A stretch of 64,000 bases of DNA. Origin: Amycolatopsis sp. CA-126428. GTDB lineage: Bacteria; Actinomycetota; Actinomycetes; Mycobacteriales; Pseudonocardiaceae. The notes beneath the pieces were generated by a model. It did no database searches. It was given only the letters and a program-made list of their open reading frames with translations, and had not been told where the DNA came from. The first letter of the stretch is position 1, and every line of letters starts with the position of its first letter. Of this stretch, positions 15,831 to 24,592 are shown one piece after another. The DNA lies in contig NZ_PPHF01000164.1 in the NCBI RefSeq assembly GCF_002904335.1, forward strand, positions 91,149-155,148, written 5' to 3'. Made by a program: the position numbers and the translations under genes.

Positions 15831-18800
15831 CGAGCCGCCAGCTCGGCGGTGATGAGCTTCGCGACCAGCGGCAGTGCGTCGCTTTCCAGCATGTCCCAGT
15901 GCCCGCAGTCCGCGGGGACCACCTCGAACTCGCCCCGGACCCGGTGGCGCCAGAACTCGGCGCTGCCGGGGACGGTGTCCTCGCCGACGGCCTGCACGAA
16001 CACCACGCGCGCCGCCGTCTCGCCCGGATCGTGCTCGCGGGCGGTCAGCCGGTTGTGGTTGTACGTGCGGTGGTAGCGCTCGATCTGGGCATCCTCGATC
16101 CCGGGGTACATCCCGTTGAAGCGGACCAGTTTCTCGCGGAACTCGGCCGCGGGCACCGGCTCGATCGCCGCCTTCTCGGCGGGGTCGTCGGTGGCGGTGG
16201 TGTCGAGCAGGACGACATGGACGCGCGGGTGGTGCTCCGCGAGCCGGCGGCCCATTTCGTAGGCGACCAAGCCGCCGTAGGAAAGTCCACAAAGGACCAA
16301 GGTCTCGTCCGGCCGTGGGCCGACCAGTCGCAGGTACTCCTCGGCCATCGCCTCGACGCTGGGCAGCGGCGCTTCCCCGGCGTTGAGCCCGGGGGACTGG
16401 ATGCCGAGGACGCCGGCGTCCTCGGGCAGGGCGGCGCTGAGCGGCAGGTAGCAGAACGCCGTGCCACCCGCCGGGTGCACGCAGACGACCCGGGCGTGCC
16501 CGGCGCCGCGGCGGAACTCGATCAGGCTGCCGCCCTCCGGCGGGTGGTCCGTGCGCAGCAGCGCGGCCTGCGCCTCGATGGTCGGGTGCAGGATGACGTC
16601 CCGGATCGGCAGCTCACGGCCGAACTCCGCGCCGATCGCGTGCGCCAGCTTGATCGCCGAGATCGAGGTGCCGCCGACGTCGAAGAAGCCGTCCGAGACG
16701 CCGATCGCGGGGTGCAGCAGCAGGTCCCGCCAGATCCGCAGCAGGGCCAGCTCGACGCGGTCGCGCGGAGCCGCGGTGTTGACCGCTGCGGGTGCGCTCG
16801 TCCGGGCGCGCGCCAGCACGGCGTCGCGGTCGAGCTTGCCGCTGCGGCTCAGCGGCAGCCGGTCGAACTCGGCGAACACCGACGGGATCATGTAGTCCGG
16901 CAGCCGGTCCGCCAGCGCGGCCCGCCACTCGTGCGGAGTCCGCGGCTCGTCGCACGCGACACCGGCGACGAGCCGGGGCTCGCCTTCGCGGTGCACCAGG
17001 ACGGCGGCCTCGCGGACGCCGGGGACGGCCAGCAGCGCGGCGGTCACCTCGCCGGGCTCGATGCGGAAGCCCCGCAGCTTGATCTGGTCGTCGCGGCGGC
17101 CGGCGTACTCGGCTTCGCCGCCCGGCAGCCACCGGGCCAGGTCCCCGGTGCGGTACATGCGCTCGCCCGGAACGAACGGGTCCGCCACGAACCGCTCGGC
17201 GGTCAGCCCCGGCCGGTGCAGGTAGCCGCGGGCCAGGCAGTCGCCGGCGAGGAAGACCTCGCCGGCCACCCCGGGCGGCACCGGGCGCAACCGCTCGTCC
17301 AGCAGGTACAGCCGCGAGCCGGGCAGTGGCCGCCCGATCGGGGCCGGCCGGTCTCGTGGCTGTGGGTCGAAGTGCGCGGTGGCGTACAGCGTGGCTTCGG
17401 TCGGCCCGTAGCCGAAGCAGATCCGCAGGCCGGGCAGAGCGGCGGCGAACCGGGCGAGTGCGGCCTCCGGGAGTGGCTCGACGCCGGTGAGGACGTGCCG
17501 CAGGGCGAGCCCGTGAACGCGCGCTGGATCCTCGTCGATCCAGCGGACGTACGCGGGCGGCAGGAAGGCCTGGACCACTTGGTGTTCCCGCAGCCACGTC
17601 ATCAGGGCGGCCGGGTCGGGCCGGACGTCCTCGGGCACGACGTGCAGCACGGCGCCGGTGGTCAGCGGCAGCAGTAGTTCGTGCACCGAGGCGTCGAAGC
17701 CGATGCTCGACCACGCCGACGTCGCCTCGCCGGGGGTCGCGCCGAAGCGGTCCAGCCATTGGTCGAAGAGGGCGAGAACGCTGTGGTGGGTCACGGCGAC
17801 CCCCTTCGGGCGCCCGGTCGACCCCGACGTGTAGATCACGTAGGCCGTGTCGCCGCGCTCGGTCGCGACCGGTCGCCGGGTCTCCTCGCCCTCGGCCTCG
17901 AGGTCGCCGACGTCGTCCCCGAGGACCAGCACCGGGCACGCGTCCTCGACCATCGCCGCCCGCCGGGCGGCCGGCTGCGCCGGGTCGAGCGGGAGGTAGG
18001 CGGCGCCGCTCTTCAGCACGGCCAGCACCGCGGTGATCAGCTCCGCCGACCGTCCACTGAGGACACCCACGACCCGGCCGCGGCCGGCCCCGCGGGCGCG
18101 CAGGGCGTTCGCCAGCTTCGTGCTGCGGCGGTCCAGCTCGCCGTAGGTGCGGGTCCGGCCGTCGCAGACGAGCGCGGGCGCGTCCGGGGTGGCGTCGGCG
18201 TGGGCGGTGAACCGGTCGACGAGCCCGCCGGGACGTCGTCGCGGTCGTGGGCCGGTGCTCCAGGCGGTGAGGATCTCGCGGCGTTCGGTGTCGTCGAGGA
18301 GCTCGTAGCTCGCGATGTCGGCGTCCGGCCGGGTGGCCAGCTGATCCAGCAACCGGACGAGGTACCGCGCGTACCGCTCGGCGGTCGGGTGGTCGAAGAG
18401 AGCGACGGCGTAGTCGAGGTGGCCAAGAACGTCGCCGCCGTCGCCGGCCTCGCCGGCGAGGCCGAGCGCGAGGTCGAACTTCGCGGGGGCGTGCTCGACG
18501 TCGAGGGGTGCGACGGCCACGCCCGGCAGCTCGAGGAGGTCGTGCTGGGTCGGCACCCAGGCGAACATCGTCTGGAACAGCGGGGTGTGCGCCGGGCTGC
18601 GCGGCGGGTTGACCAGCTCGACGACCCGTTCGAACGGCAGCTCGGCGTGGTCGATCGCGCCCCGCAGGGCCGCCCGGACCTCTTTGAGCAGGACAGCCCC
18701 GGTGCGCGAACCGGACAGGTCGGCGCGCACGGCCAGGGTGTTGACGAAGAACCCGAGCGTGTCGGGGTGCTCGCCGGCGGCGCCGCGGTTGGCGGTGGGG

Positions 18801-19663
18801 ACGCCGACAACGATGTCAGATTGCGCGGAAAGCCGGGACAGCAGCAGGTACCAGCAGGTCAGGATGGTGGAGTAGAGCGTGACGCCGTGCTCGCGCGCCA
18901 ACGTCGTCAGCCGCCCGGTGAGGTCGGCTCCCAGTGCGACGGGCACCCGCCCGCCGCGGAAGTCCTGCCGGGCCGGCCGCGGCCGGTCGGCCGGCAGCTC
19001 CAGCACCGGTGGCACGCCGTCGAGCCGCTCCCGCCAGTAGGCCTCGTGCGGTGCCGGGCCGTCCCCGGCCAGCCAGTCCTGCTGCGCCCGGGCGTGTTCG
19101 CGGTAGGGCCGCGCGGGCGGCAGCTCCGCCTCGGTCCCGCTCAGCCGAGCGGCGTAGAGGACACCGAGCTCGCGCAGCAGCAGGGTCCGGGACCAGCCGT
19201 CGAAGACGACGTGGTGGACGGTGATCAGCAGGACGTGCTCGTCATCCCGGAACTGTCGGTGCTGCCCGGTAACGTGGAGACCGGGGGGCGGCGCCCCGGC
19301 CCCGACCAGCAGCCGCGCCCGCGCCAGCGGCGCCCGCGTGAGCTCGAACGCCTCGAGCGCGTCGGCCCGCCGCAGCTCGGCCACTTCGCCCGGCCGCCCG
19401 GCGACCTCGGTGACCATGCACGGAAACCCGTGACCGGCGGGTTCGACGACCTGCACCGGTTTGCCGTCCTCGACGACGATCCGGGTGCGCAGGGCTTCGT
19501 GCCGGTCGCCGAGGGCGTCGAAAGCCCCTTGCAGCGCTTCGCGGTCCAGCGGTCCCCGCAGGGTGAAGGCCATGGTCTCGTTGTAGGCCGGTCCCGCCCC
19601 GTCCAGCTGGGAAACGGTCCAAAGGCGCTGCTGACCGGACGACAGCGGGGCGGACACTCGCAT
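15827..19663 (-). CDS. Non-ribosomal peptide synthetase, C-A-T-TE
   Basis: This 1278-residue single-module NRPS is the first gene of the leftward biosynthetic operon. The condensation domain (1-440) has HHVVFDG near residue 151. The adenylation domain (about 470-930) has YTSGSTGRPKG near 614 and FGYGPTEATLY. The carrier domain (about 970-1035) has GGTSISAIKL with the phosphopantetheine serine near 1000. The thioesterase (1050-1278) has CGLSYGG near 1126 and a late histidine in CGHWDML. Manual alignment to the GrsA pocket gives D-A-H-F-L-G-G-L-Y-K, which I cannot assign. It carries its own terminal TE although the next gene ends in one too. The ATG at 19663 follows GGAAAGG. Confidence 0.93.
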   Translation of the reverse strand: MRVSAPLSSGQQRLWTVSQLDGAGPAYNETMAFTLRGPLDREALQGAFDALGDRHEALRTRIVVEDGKPVQVVEPAGHGFPCMVTEVAGRPGEVAELRRADALEAFELTRAPLARARLLVGAGAPPPGLHVTGQHRQFRDDEHVLLITVHHVVFDGWSRTLLLRELGVLYAARLSGTEAELPPARPYREHARAQQDWLAGDGPAPHEAYWRERLDGVPPVLELPADRPRPARQDFRGGRVPVALGADLTGRLTTLAREHGVTLYSTILTCWYLLLSRLSAQSDIVVGVPTANRGAAGEHPDTLGFFVNTLAVRADLSGSRTGAVLLKEVRAALRGAIDHAELPFERVVELVNPPRSPAHTPLFQTMFAWVPTQHDLLELPGVAVAPLDVEHAPAKFDLALGLAGEAGDGGDVLGHLDYAVALFDHPTAERYARYLVRLLDQLATRPDADIASYELLDDTERREILTAWSTGPRPRRRPGGLVDRFTAHADATPDAPALVCDGRTRTYGELDRRSTKLANALRARGAGRGRVVGVLSGRSAELITAVLAVLKSGAAYLPLDPAQPAARRAAMVEDACPVLVLGDDVGDLEAEGEETRRPVATERGDTAYVIYTSGSTGRPKGVAVTHHSVLALFDQWLDRFGATPGEATSAWSSIGFDASVHELLLPLTTGAVLHVVPEDVRPDPAALMTWLREHQVVQAFLPPAYVRWIDEDPARVHGLALRHVLTGVEPLPEAALARFAAALPGLRICFGYGPTEATLYATAHFDPQPRDRPAPIGRPLPGSRLYLLDERLRPVPPGVAGEVFLAGDCLARGYLHRPGLTAERFVADPFVPGERMYRTGDLARWLPGGEAEYAGRRDDQIKLRGFRIEPGEVTAALLAVPGVREAAVLVHREGEPRLVAGVACDEPRTPHEWRAALADRLPDYMIPSVFAEFDRLPLSRSGKLDRDAVLARARTSAPAAVNTAAPRDRVELALLRIWRDLLLHPAIGVSDGFFDVGGTSISAIKLAHAIGAEFGRELPIRDVILHPTIEAQAALLRTDHPPEGGSLIEFRRGAGHARVVCVHPAGGTAFCYLPLSAALPEDAGVLGIQSPGLNAGEAPLPSVEAMAEEYLRLVGPRPDETLVLCGLSYGGLVAYEMGRRLAEHHPRVHVVLLDTTATDDPAEKAAIEPVPAAEFREKLVRFNGMYPGIEDAQIERYHRTYNHNRLTAREHDPGETAARVVFVQAVGEDTVPGSAEFWRHRVRGEFEVVPADCGHWDMLESDALPLVAKLITAELAAR

Positions 19664-19799
19664 CGAGAACGGGCCTTTCCGGGCGGGGCGGGCGAACCGG
19701 TACTGCTTTGTGCCGTCGCAGCCGAGTGGGGGAAACGCTCTCTGTCTGTGGCGCCAGTTAACACCACACCATCGGGTGATGACGAGGGGCGACAGAAGT

Positions 19800-19835
19800 T
19801 TGCCCGGAAGTCCCTTTGCTTGCCCGGAAGTCCCT
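19800..19835. promoter_or_regulatory. Tandem direct repeat upstream of the NRPS operon
   Basis: The 15-bp sequence TGCCCGGAAGTCCCT occurs at 19801-19815 and again at 19821-19835, a 20-bp period or about two helical turns. It lies 138-172 bp upstream of the first NRPS gene, in a 192-bp gap that otherwise shows no gene. Direct repeats on one helix face are typical of activator sites such as those of SARP-type regulators. Which protein binds is unknown. Confidence 0.45.
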
Positions 19836-19855
19836 CGGCGCCGCCCGGTCCGGGG

Positions 19856-20542
19856 TCACCGGGTCAGGAAACCGCCGTCGACGACCAGGTCGTGGCCGTT
19901 CATCCCGCCGTTGCGGAGCAGGAAGCCGGTCGCGTCGGCGATCTCGTCCATGGTGATCAGCCGCCCGATCGGGGTGCGCTCGGCCAGCGTCCCGAGGTCG
20001 GCGTCGCGCCAGCGGGGACTGTCGCCGACCAGGCCCGGGTGCAGGGCGTTGACCCGGTGCGGCGCGATCTCGACGGCGAGCGTCTTCACCAGGCCGGTGA
20101 CGGCGGCGTTGAAAGTAGTGATGACGGTGGAGCCCGGGTAGGGCCGTTCCTTGGCCAGGCCGCCGAAGAGGACGACCGACGCTTCCGGCGTGAAGCGCTC
20201 TCGCAGCACTCTGACGGCTTCGGCGTAGCCGACCAGCTTCGTCGTCACCGCGGTGATCGCCTCGGCGATGTCGAAGTCCCGTAAGGTGTTCGGGCGCTGG
20301 TGGCTCGCCGTGACGACCAGGTGGTCGAGGGCCGGCACGCCGGCGGCCGAGGCGGCGATGGTCTCCGGCCGGGAGAGGTCCAAGCCGAGGCCGAGCGCGG
20401 TCGGCGCGATCTCCTTGGCGACGGTCTCGGCCCGGTCCGCGTCGCGCCCGGCGATCACCACGGTGCCGCCCCGGTCCGCGTGCCGCTGGGCGATGAAGCG
20501 GCCGAGCCCGTCGGTGCCGCCGATGATCATCATGGTGCTCAT
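19856..20542 (-). CDS. SDR-fold oxidoreductase-like protein without the usual catalytic Tyr-Lys
   Basis: This 228-residue Rossmann-fold protein has the NAD(P)-binding glycine pattern GGTDGLGRFIA at its N-terminus and the C-terminal segment MNGHDLVVDGGFLTR typical of classical short-chain dehydrogenases. Where family members have YxxxK it reads TTFNAAVTGLVK, so the catalytic Tyr and Lys are not in their normal places. It may use another mechanism or only bind nucleotide. It is divergent from a TetR gene 78 bp away, with a strong dyad between them, so that TetR is its likely repressor. I chose the ATG at 20542 over the longer upstream reading frame, which crosses the operator. Confidence 0.8.
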   Translation of the reverse strand: MSTMMIIGGTDGLGRFIAQRHADRGGTVVIAGRDADRAETVAKEIAPTALGLGLDLSRPETIAASAAGVPALDHLVVTASHQRPNTLRDFDIAEAITAVTTKLVGYAEAVRVLRERFTPEASVVLFGGLAKERPYPGSTVITTFNAAVTGLVKTLAVEIAPHRVNALHPGLVGDSPRWRDADLGTLAERTPIGRLITMDEIADATGFLLRNGGMNGHDLVVDGGFLTR

Positions 20543-20569
20543 GCTGTCTCTCCGTCCTGTTGACCAGTT

Positions 20570-20601
20570 GGTCAGCAAGCAGCATAAGCCGCTTGCTGAC
20601 C
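20570..20601. promoter_or_regulatory. TetR operator (perfect 11-bp inverted repeat)
   Basis: GGTCAGCAAGC (20570-20580) and GCTTGCTGACC (20591-20601) are perfect inverted repeats 10 bp apart. Each is flanked by a further ACCA/TGGT half, at 20563-20566 and 20605-20608. The dyad lies centrally in the 78-bp gap between the divergent SDR and TetR genes, so binding would control both. Confidence 0.65.
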
Positions 20602-20620
20602 GCTTGGTAAATTGGGCGGC

Positions 20621-21190
20621 ATGACCCGACGCCCCCATCGGCGCGACCCGGAAGGCCACCGCCAGGCCATCCTCGACGCGGCCCGCGCTTCCTTCGGCGA
20701 ACGCGGCTTCGCCCGCGCGACGGTGCGGGACATCGCCGCCCGCGCCGGCGTCACCCACGGGCTCGTCCTGCGGCAGTTCGGGTCGAAGGAGCAGTTGTTC
20801 CTCGCCGCCGTCCCGGGACACCGGGAGCTCGACGAGGTGATCGCCGGCGACCTGGAGACGCTGCCCGAGCGCGTCGCGCGCGGCTACGTGGAGCGGATGG
20901 AGGCCAACGCCGCGGTCGACCCCCTCGTGGTCTTGCTGCGCAGCATCGCCTCGGACCAGCAGGCGGCGACGAAGCTGTACAGCGCGATGGAGGAGAGCAG
21001 CATCCGGGCCTACCGCGAAGTCCTCGACGGCGAGGACGTCGCCGCCCGTGTCTCGATGCTCGGTGCGCAGCTCATCGGCGTGACGGTCAACCGGTACATC
21101 GCCCGCACCGGGCCCCTTGCCGAGCTGCCGGTGCCGGCGCTGATCGACCACTTGGCCCGCATCCTGCGGCACATCCTCTTCGCCACGTGA
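20621..21190 (+). CDS. TetR-family regulator
   Basis: This 189-residue protein has an N-terminal helix-turn-helix (about residues 10-55; ILDAARASFGERGFARATVR, then AGVTHGLVLRQFGSKEQLF) and a helical ligand domain. The recognition helix reads THGLVLRQF instead of the more usual LYRHF. I prefer the ATG at 20621; a TTG nine bases upstream is also in frame. It is divergent from the SDR-like gene and likely represses it and itself through the dyad at 20570-20601. It converges with another TetR gene. Confidence 0.88.
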   Translation: MTRRPHRRDPEGHRQAILDAARASFGERGFARATVRDIAARAGVTHGLVLRQFGSKEQLFLAAVPGHRELDEVIAGDLETLPERVARGYVERMEANAAVDPLVVLLRSIASDQQAATKLYSAMEESSIRAYREVLDGEDVAARVSMLGAQLIGVTVNRYIARTGPLAELPVPALIDHLARILRHILFAT

Positions 21191-21194
21191 AACG

Positions 21195-21257
21195 GGCGGG
21201 GCTTTGCCGGTGGCGGGTCCGGTGCTGCGCCGGCGGGACTGCTGACGAAAGCCCGCC
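21195..21257. terminator. Possible bidirectional terminator between convergent TetR genes
   Basis: GGCGGGGCTTT (21195-21205) pairs with AAAGCCCGCC (21248-21257) with one bulged base. It encloses GC-rich sequence in the 71-bp gap between the two convergent stop codons. The long loop makes this a weak call. Confidence 0.35.
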
Positions 21258-21261
21258 ACCG

Positions 21262-21831
21262 TCAGCGGGGATGGCCCGGGTGTGGTCCGGCCAGTCCGTG
21301 GAGCACGAGGTTCGTGACGGTGTCGGCGAGGGTGCCGTCGTCGGTGGGCAGGGCGTGGTTGAGGCCGGCGAGCATGGCGCCCACCGCCGCGGCCACCAGC
21401 TCCGGGTCGCCGGGCAGCGGCTCGCCGCGGTCACGCCGGCTCTCCAGGTGCTTGCGCAGCGGGGCCGTCCAGGTGGTCAGCTCGGTGCGGAACCGGCCGG
21501 AGGCCGGGGCGGCGGCGATCGCCGACTGCAGCAGGGCGATGGCCGCGGGACGGTGGGTGCGCATCGCGGTCCAGCAGGCCGTGACGTGCTCGCGGACCGC
21601 ATCGTCGCCGGCCGGGCCGGGGTCCACCGCCTCGCCGAGTTCGCTGCGCAGCACCGCGAGCAGCTGCTTCTTGTCGCTGAAGTGACGGTAGAAGGAGCCC
21701 ACGGCGCGCCCGGCCGCGGCGGCGATGTCGGTGATCCGGGTGTCGAGGTAGCCGCGGTCGGGGAACAGCCGCTTCGCCGCGGCGAGCAGGTCCGCCCGGG
21801 TCCGGCTCGCGTGTTCGTCCCGCGTGCTCAT
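21262..21831 (-). CDS. TetR-family regulator, last gene of the amidohydrolase operon
   Basis: This 189-residue protein has a clear N-terminal helix-turn-helix (RTRADLLAAAKRLFPDRGY, then AAAAGRAVGSFYRHFSDKKQ, about residues 10-55). The rest is an alpha-helical effector domain. Its ATG overlaps the stop of the amidohydrolase gene, so it is the fifth gene of a coupled operon and probably reports on the substrate or product of that pathway. Its target may be the dyad at 26288, although the divergent TetR at 26348 is an equally good candidate. Confidence 0.88.
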   Translation of the reverse strand: MSTRDEHASRTRADLLAAAKRLFPDRGYLDTRITDIAAAAGRAVGSFYRHFSDKKQLLAVLRSELGEAVDPGPAGDDAVREHVTACWTAMRTHRPAAIALLQSAIAAAPASGRFRTELTTWTAPLRKHLESRRDRGEPLPGDPELVAAAVGAMLAGLNHALPTDDGTLADTVTNLVLHGLAGPHPGHPR

Positions 21832-23108
21832 CAGCCGGCGAGGTGGGGGAGGAGCCGGGCCGAGGATTCGTGGAGTTCGGCTCGCACGGTGTCGAGGTCG
21901 ACGTCGAGGAGGGTGTGGTCGCGTTTGCGCCAGTGCCCGGCGATCATGACCGCTTCGATGTCACCGGCGGTGGCGTGCAGGGCTGCGGCGACCGGGTTCG
22001 GCCCCGGGGCGTCGACGACGATGAGGTCGGCCTGCATGCCGGCGTCGAGCCGGCCGACACGATCGGCGAGGCCGAGTGCTCGGGCGCCCTCGACGGTGGC
22101 CCAGGTGAGCGCCTGCTTGGCGGTGATCGTCGCGGTGAGGGAGAAGGAACCGGTGGCCCGGCGGTGGTCCTCGTGGTCGTGGCCCCGCTGGTGCGCCAAG
22201 GCGATGCGGGCGGCGGAGAGCACGTCGGCGGGGGTGACGACGTCGGTGTCGGTGCCCAGCGATGGCGCGGCGCCGAGCCGGAGCAGGTGCCCGGTGACGG
22301 GGATGCCGTGGCCTTGGCCGAGTTCGTTCTCGGGCGTGCAGGTGAGACTCGCGCCCGCGTCGACCAGGATCTTGAGCCAGTCTTCGGTGAGCCCGGCACC
22401 GTGGACGACGTTGGTGGCCGGGCCGAGCAGCCCGGCGGCTCGCACGGCCGCCCATCCGGGCCCGGGTGCGCCACCGCTTTGGTGCATCGACACGACGAGC
22501 CCGCGTTCGGCGGCGGCGCGGAAGTCGGCGACCGCGGTGTCCGGAGTGGACAGTTGCGGTCCGCGGGCGGCCATGCCGATGGTGAGCAGCGGGCCACCGG
22601 TCAGCCGGTCGATCTCGTCGAGGGGGTGGGTCGCGTCGGGCGCGGAGTACGGGGTGCCGTGCAGGAACACCCCGCGGACGCCGGACGCGCGGAGGCCGTC
22701 GAGTGCGGCGTCGGTGTGGTCGGGGGTGGGGGTGTTGTGGCACCAGTCGCCCAGGGCGGTGGTGCCGCGGTCGAGCTGGCCCAGTGCGCCGGCGAGGGTG
22801 CCGATGCGCATGTCCTCGGGGCGGTAGTGCCGGGCCACGGCGCCGTGCATCCGGCCGAGGTAGTCCGCCAGCGTCCAATCGACGCCGGCGCCGCGCAGGG
22901 CGGTCTGCCAGGTGTGCAGGTGGGCGTTGACCAGGCCGGGCATGATGATCCGGTCGGCGGTGTCGACGATCTCGGCGCCGGTCGCGTCGAGGTTTTCGCC
23001 GACGGCGGCGATGGTGCCGCCGTTGACGAGGATGTCGGCGTGTTCGGCGTCGGGGCGGTGTGGTGCCATGGTGATCACGCGTGCGCCGCGCAGCAGGGTG
23101 CGGCTCAT
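21831..23108 (-). CDS. Metal-dependent amidohydrolase (TrzA/ATZ/cytosine-deaminase-like)
   Basis: This 425-residue TIM-barrel hydrolase has the HxH metal motif in NAHLHTW (about residue 62), a mid-barrel SMHQSGG in the place of the next metal histidine, VVHGAGL, and the aspartate motif LGTDTDV (about 300). A C-terminal strand, LDAGMQADLIVVDA, closes the composite beta domain. Such enzymes hydrolyse or deaminate cyclic or aryl amines, ureas or amides. ATGA overlaps join it to both the FAD monooxygenase upstream and the TetR downstream. The substrate is not evident. Confidence 0.88.
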   Translation of the reverse strand: MSRTLLRGARVITMAPHRPDAEHADILVNGGTIAAVGENLDATGAEIVDTADRIIMPGLVNAHLHTWQTALRGAGVDWTLADYLGRMHGAVARHYRPEDMRIGTLAGALGQLDRGTTALGDWCHNTPTPDHTDAALDGLRASGVRGVFLHGTPYSAPDATHPLDEIDRLTGGPLLTIGMAARGPQLSTPDTAVADFRAAAERGLVVSMHQSGGAPGPGWAAVRAAGLLGPATNVVHGAGLTEDWLKILVDAGASLTCTPENELGQGHGIPVTGHLLRLGAAPSLGTDTDVVTPADVLSAARIALAHQRGHDHEDHRRATGSFSLTATITAKQALTWATVEGARALGLADRVGRLDAGMQADLIVVDAPGPNPVAAALHATAGDIEAVMIAGHWRKRDHTLLDVDLDTVRAELHESSARLLPHLAG

Positions 23109-24592
23109 CCCGTCACCTCCGGCGTCATCGCCCGGGCGGCGGCGCGGGTCGAGGCGAGGAAGTCGCGGGTCGCGATGTGGCCGAGGTAGCCGTCGGGCCG
23201 CACGAGCAGCAAGGTGTCGCCCTCGACCCCGTAGCTGCGGCGGAAGCCGTGCCGGTCGTCGACGGTGATGCGGCGGAGCGGCGCTCCCGCGGCCGGCCAG
23301 TCGAGCTCGTCGCTCGCCGCCGCGGCCTGCGGGCCGTACGCGACCAGCGTGAAGTGCGGTCCCCGGTAGGTGTCGAACAGCCGGGAGCCGCCCAGGTCGG
23401 CGTCGGGTGCCCGGTCGCCGGCCTGCAGCGTCGTCGTGCGGTCGGTTGCGGTGGGGGCGAGCGGGCCGCCGTGGTAGGTCAGGGACAGCTGCTGTTCGTC
23501 CTGGCCGCGGCGCAGGCTCGACGGGTCGAGCTTGGCGAGGCCTTCGTACTTCTTCGTGGACAGGCCGAGCACGCCCGCCGCGATCGGCAGCCGTTCGGCT
23601 TCGTAGCTGTCGAGCAGCCGCGGATCGGCTCCGGCGAGGACCTGGCCGAGCTTCCAGCCGAGGTTGTAGGCGTCCTGGACGCCGGTGTTGAGGCCCTGCG
23701 CGCCGGCGGGGGTGTGCACGTGTGCGGCGTCGCCGGCGAGGAAGACGCGGCCGCGGCGGTAGGCCTCAGCCAGGCGGATGTTGGGCCGGAACACCGACCG
23801 CCACCGGATGTCGCGCACGGCGATCCGCCGATCGCGGGTGTGCGCCCGGATCCGCCGGGTGATCGCCTCCTCGCCTTCGGGCGGCTCTTCACCGGAGGAC
23901 AGGCGGATCATCCACTGGAACAGGTCGGCGTGCGGCAGCGGGCAAGCACCCGCGAACCGCCCTTGCACACCGGGCCAGACGTGCCAGCGGTCGCGGGACA
24001 GGCCGGTGGTGACGGCGTCGACGATGAGCATCCGGTCCTGGTCGTGGGTCTCGCCGAGGAAGCCGAGGCCGAGGTGCTTGCGGACGGCGCTGGAACCGCC
24101 TTCGGCGCCGACGAGGTAGCGGGCGGTGATCCGTTCGGGGCCGTCGTCGCCGAGCACGGTGGCGGTGACCGACGTGCCGTCCTGGTCGAACCCGGCGAGT
24201 TCCCGGCCGTACTCGACCGCGCCGCCGAGCCGGCCGAGCCGGTCGTGCAGCACGGCGTCGGTGCGGTACTGGGGTATCAGCCGGGTGTTCGGGTACGGGA
24301 CGTCGGTGCTGCGGTCGCGGTTGCGGAACATGCGCCACGGGACGGTGACCGGGCCCAGGTGGATGCCGAGGCGGGGGTAGTCGCTGCTGCCGGCGAGGAC
24401 GTCGCCGAGCGCGCCGAGGTCGTCGAAGACCTCCAGGGTGCGCGGTTGGATGCCCTTCGCGCGTGAGCCGTCGAAGGAGCGCGGGGCCTTGTCGATGATC
24501 CGGACGGCCAGGCCGCGGCGGACGAGGTCGATCGCCAGGGTGGTGCCGGTCGGGCCGGCCCCGGCGATCAGGACGTCGAGGGGTTCGTTCAT
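23105..24592 (-). CDS. FAD-dependent aromatic-ring monooxygenase (PHBH type)
   Basis: This 495-residue flavoprotein monooxygenase uses NAD(P)H and O2 to hydroxylate aromatic or polyketide substrates. It has the FAD-binding GAGPTGTTLAIDLVRRG (about residue 10), the GRVFLAGDAAHVHTPAGAQG motif (about 285) with the second FAD site, and a C-terminal thioredoxin-like domain as in MhpA and rifampicin monooxygenase relatives. I chose the ATG at 24592, which overlaps the stop of the preceding hydrolase gene as ATGA. Upstream in-frame codons lie inside that gene. The operon pairs it with two alpha/beta hydrolases and an amidohydrolase, the make-up of an aromatic or amide catabolic route. Confidence 0.92.
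   Translation of the reverse strand: MNEPLDVLIAGAGPTGTTLAIDLVRRGLAVRIIDKAPRSFDGSRAKGIQPRTLEVFDDLGALGDVLAGSSDYPRLGIHLGPVTVPWRMFRNRDRSTDVPYPNTRLIPQYRTDAVLHDRLGRLGGAVEYGRELAGFDQDGTSVTATVLGDDGPERITARYLVGAEGGSSAVRKHLGLGFLGETHDQDRMLIVDAVTTGLSRDRWHVWPGVQGRFAGACPLPHADLFQWMIRLSSGEEPPEGEEAITRRIRAHTRDRRIAVRDIRWRSVFRPNIRLAEAYRRGRVFLAGDAAHVHTPAGAQGLNTGVQDAYNLGWKLGQVLAGADPRLLDSYEAERLPIAAGVLGLSTKKYEGLAKLDPSSLRRGQDEQQLSLTYHGGPLAPTATDRTTTLQAGDRAPDADLGGSRLFDTYRGPHFTLVAYGPQAAAASDELDWPAAGAPLRRITVDDRHGFRRSYGVEGDTLLLVRPDGYLGHIATRDFLASTRAAARAMTPEVTG

Noticed and set aside
9822..16076. A 2084-codon open frame on the plus strand opposite the NRPS-PKS gene
   Set aside because: It is the antisense frame of a high-GC gene with strong third-position bias; its product is rich in Arg, Gly, Pro and Ala without motifs, while the minus strand encodes complete NRPS and PKS domains.
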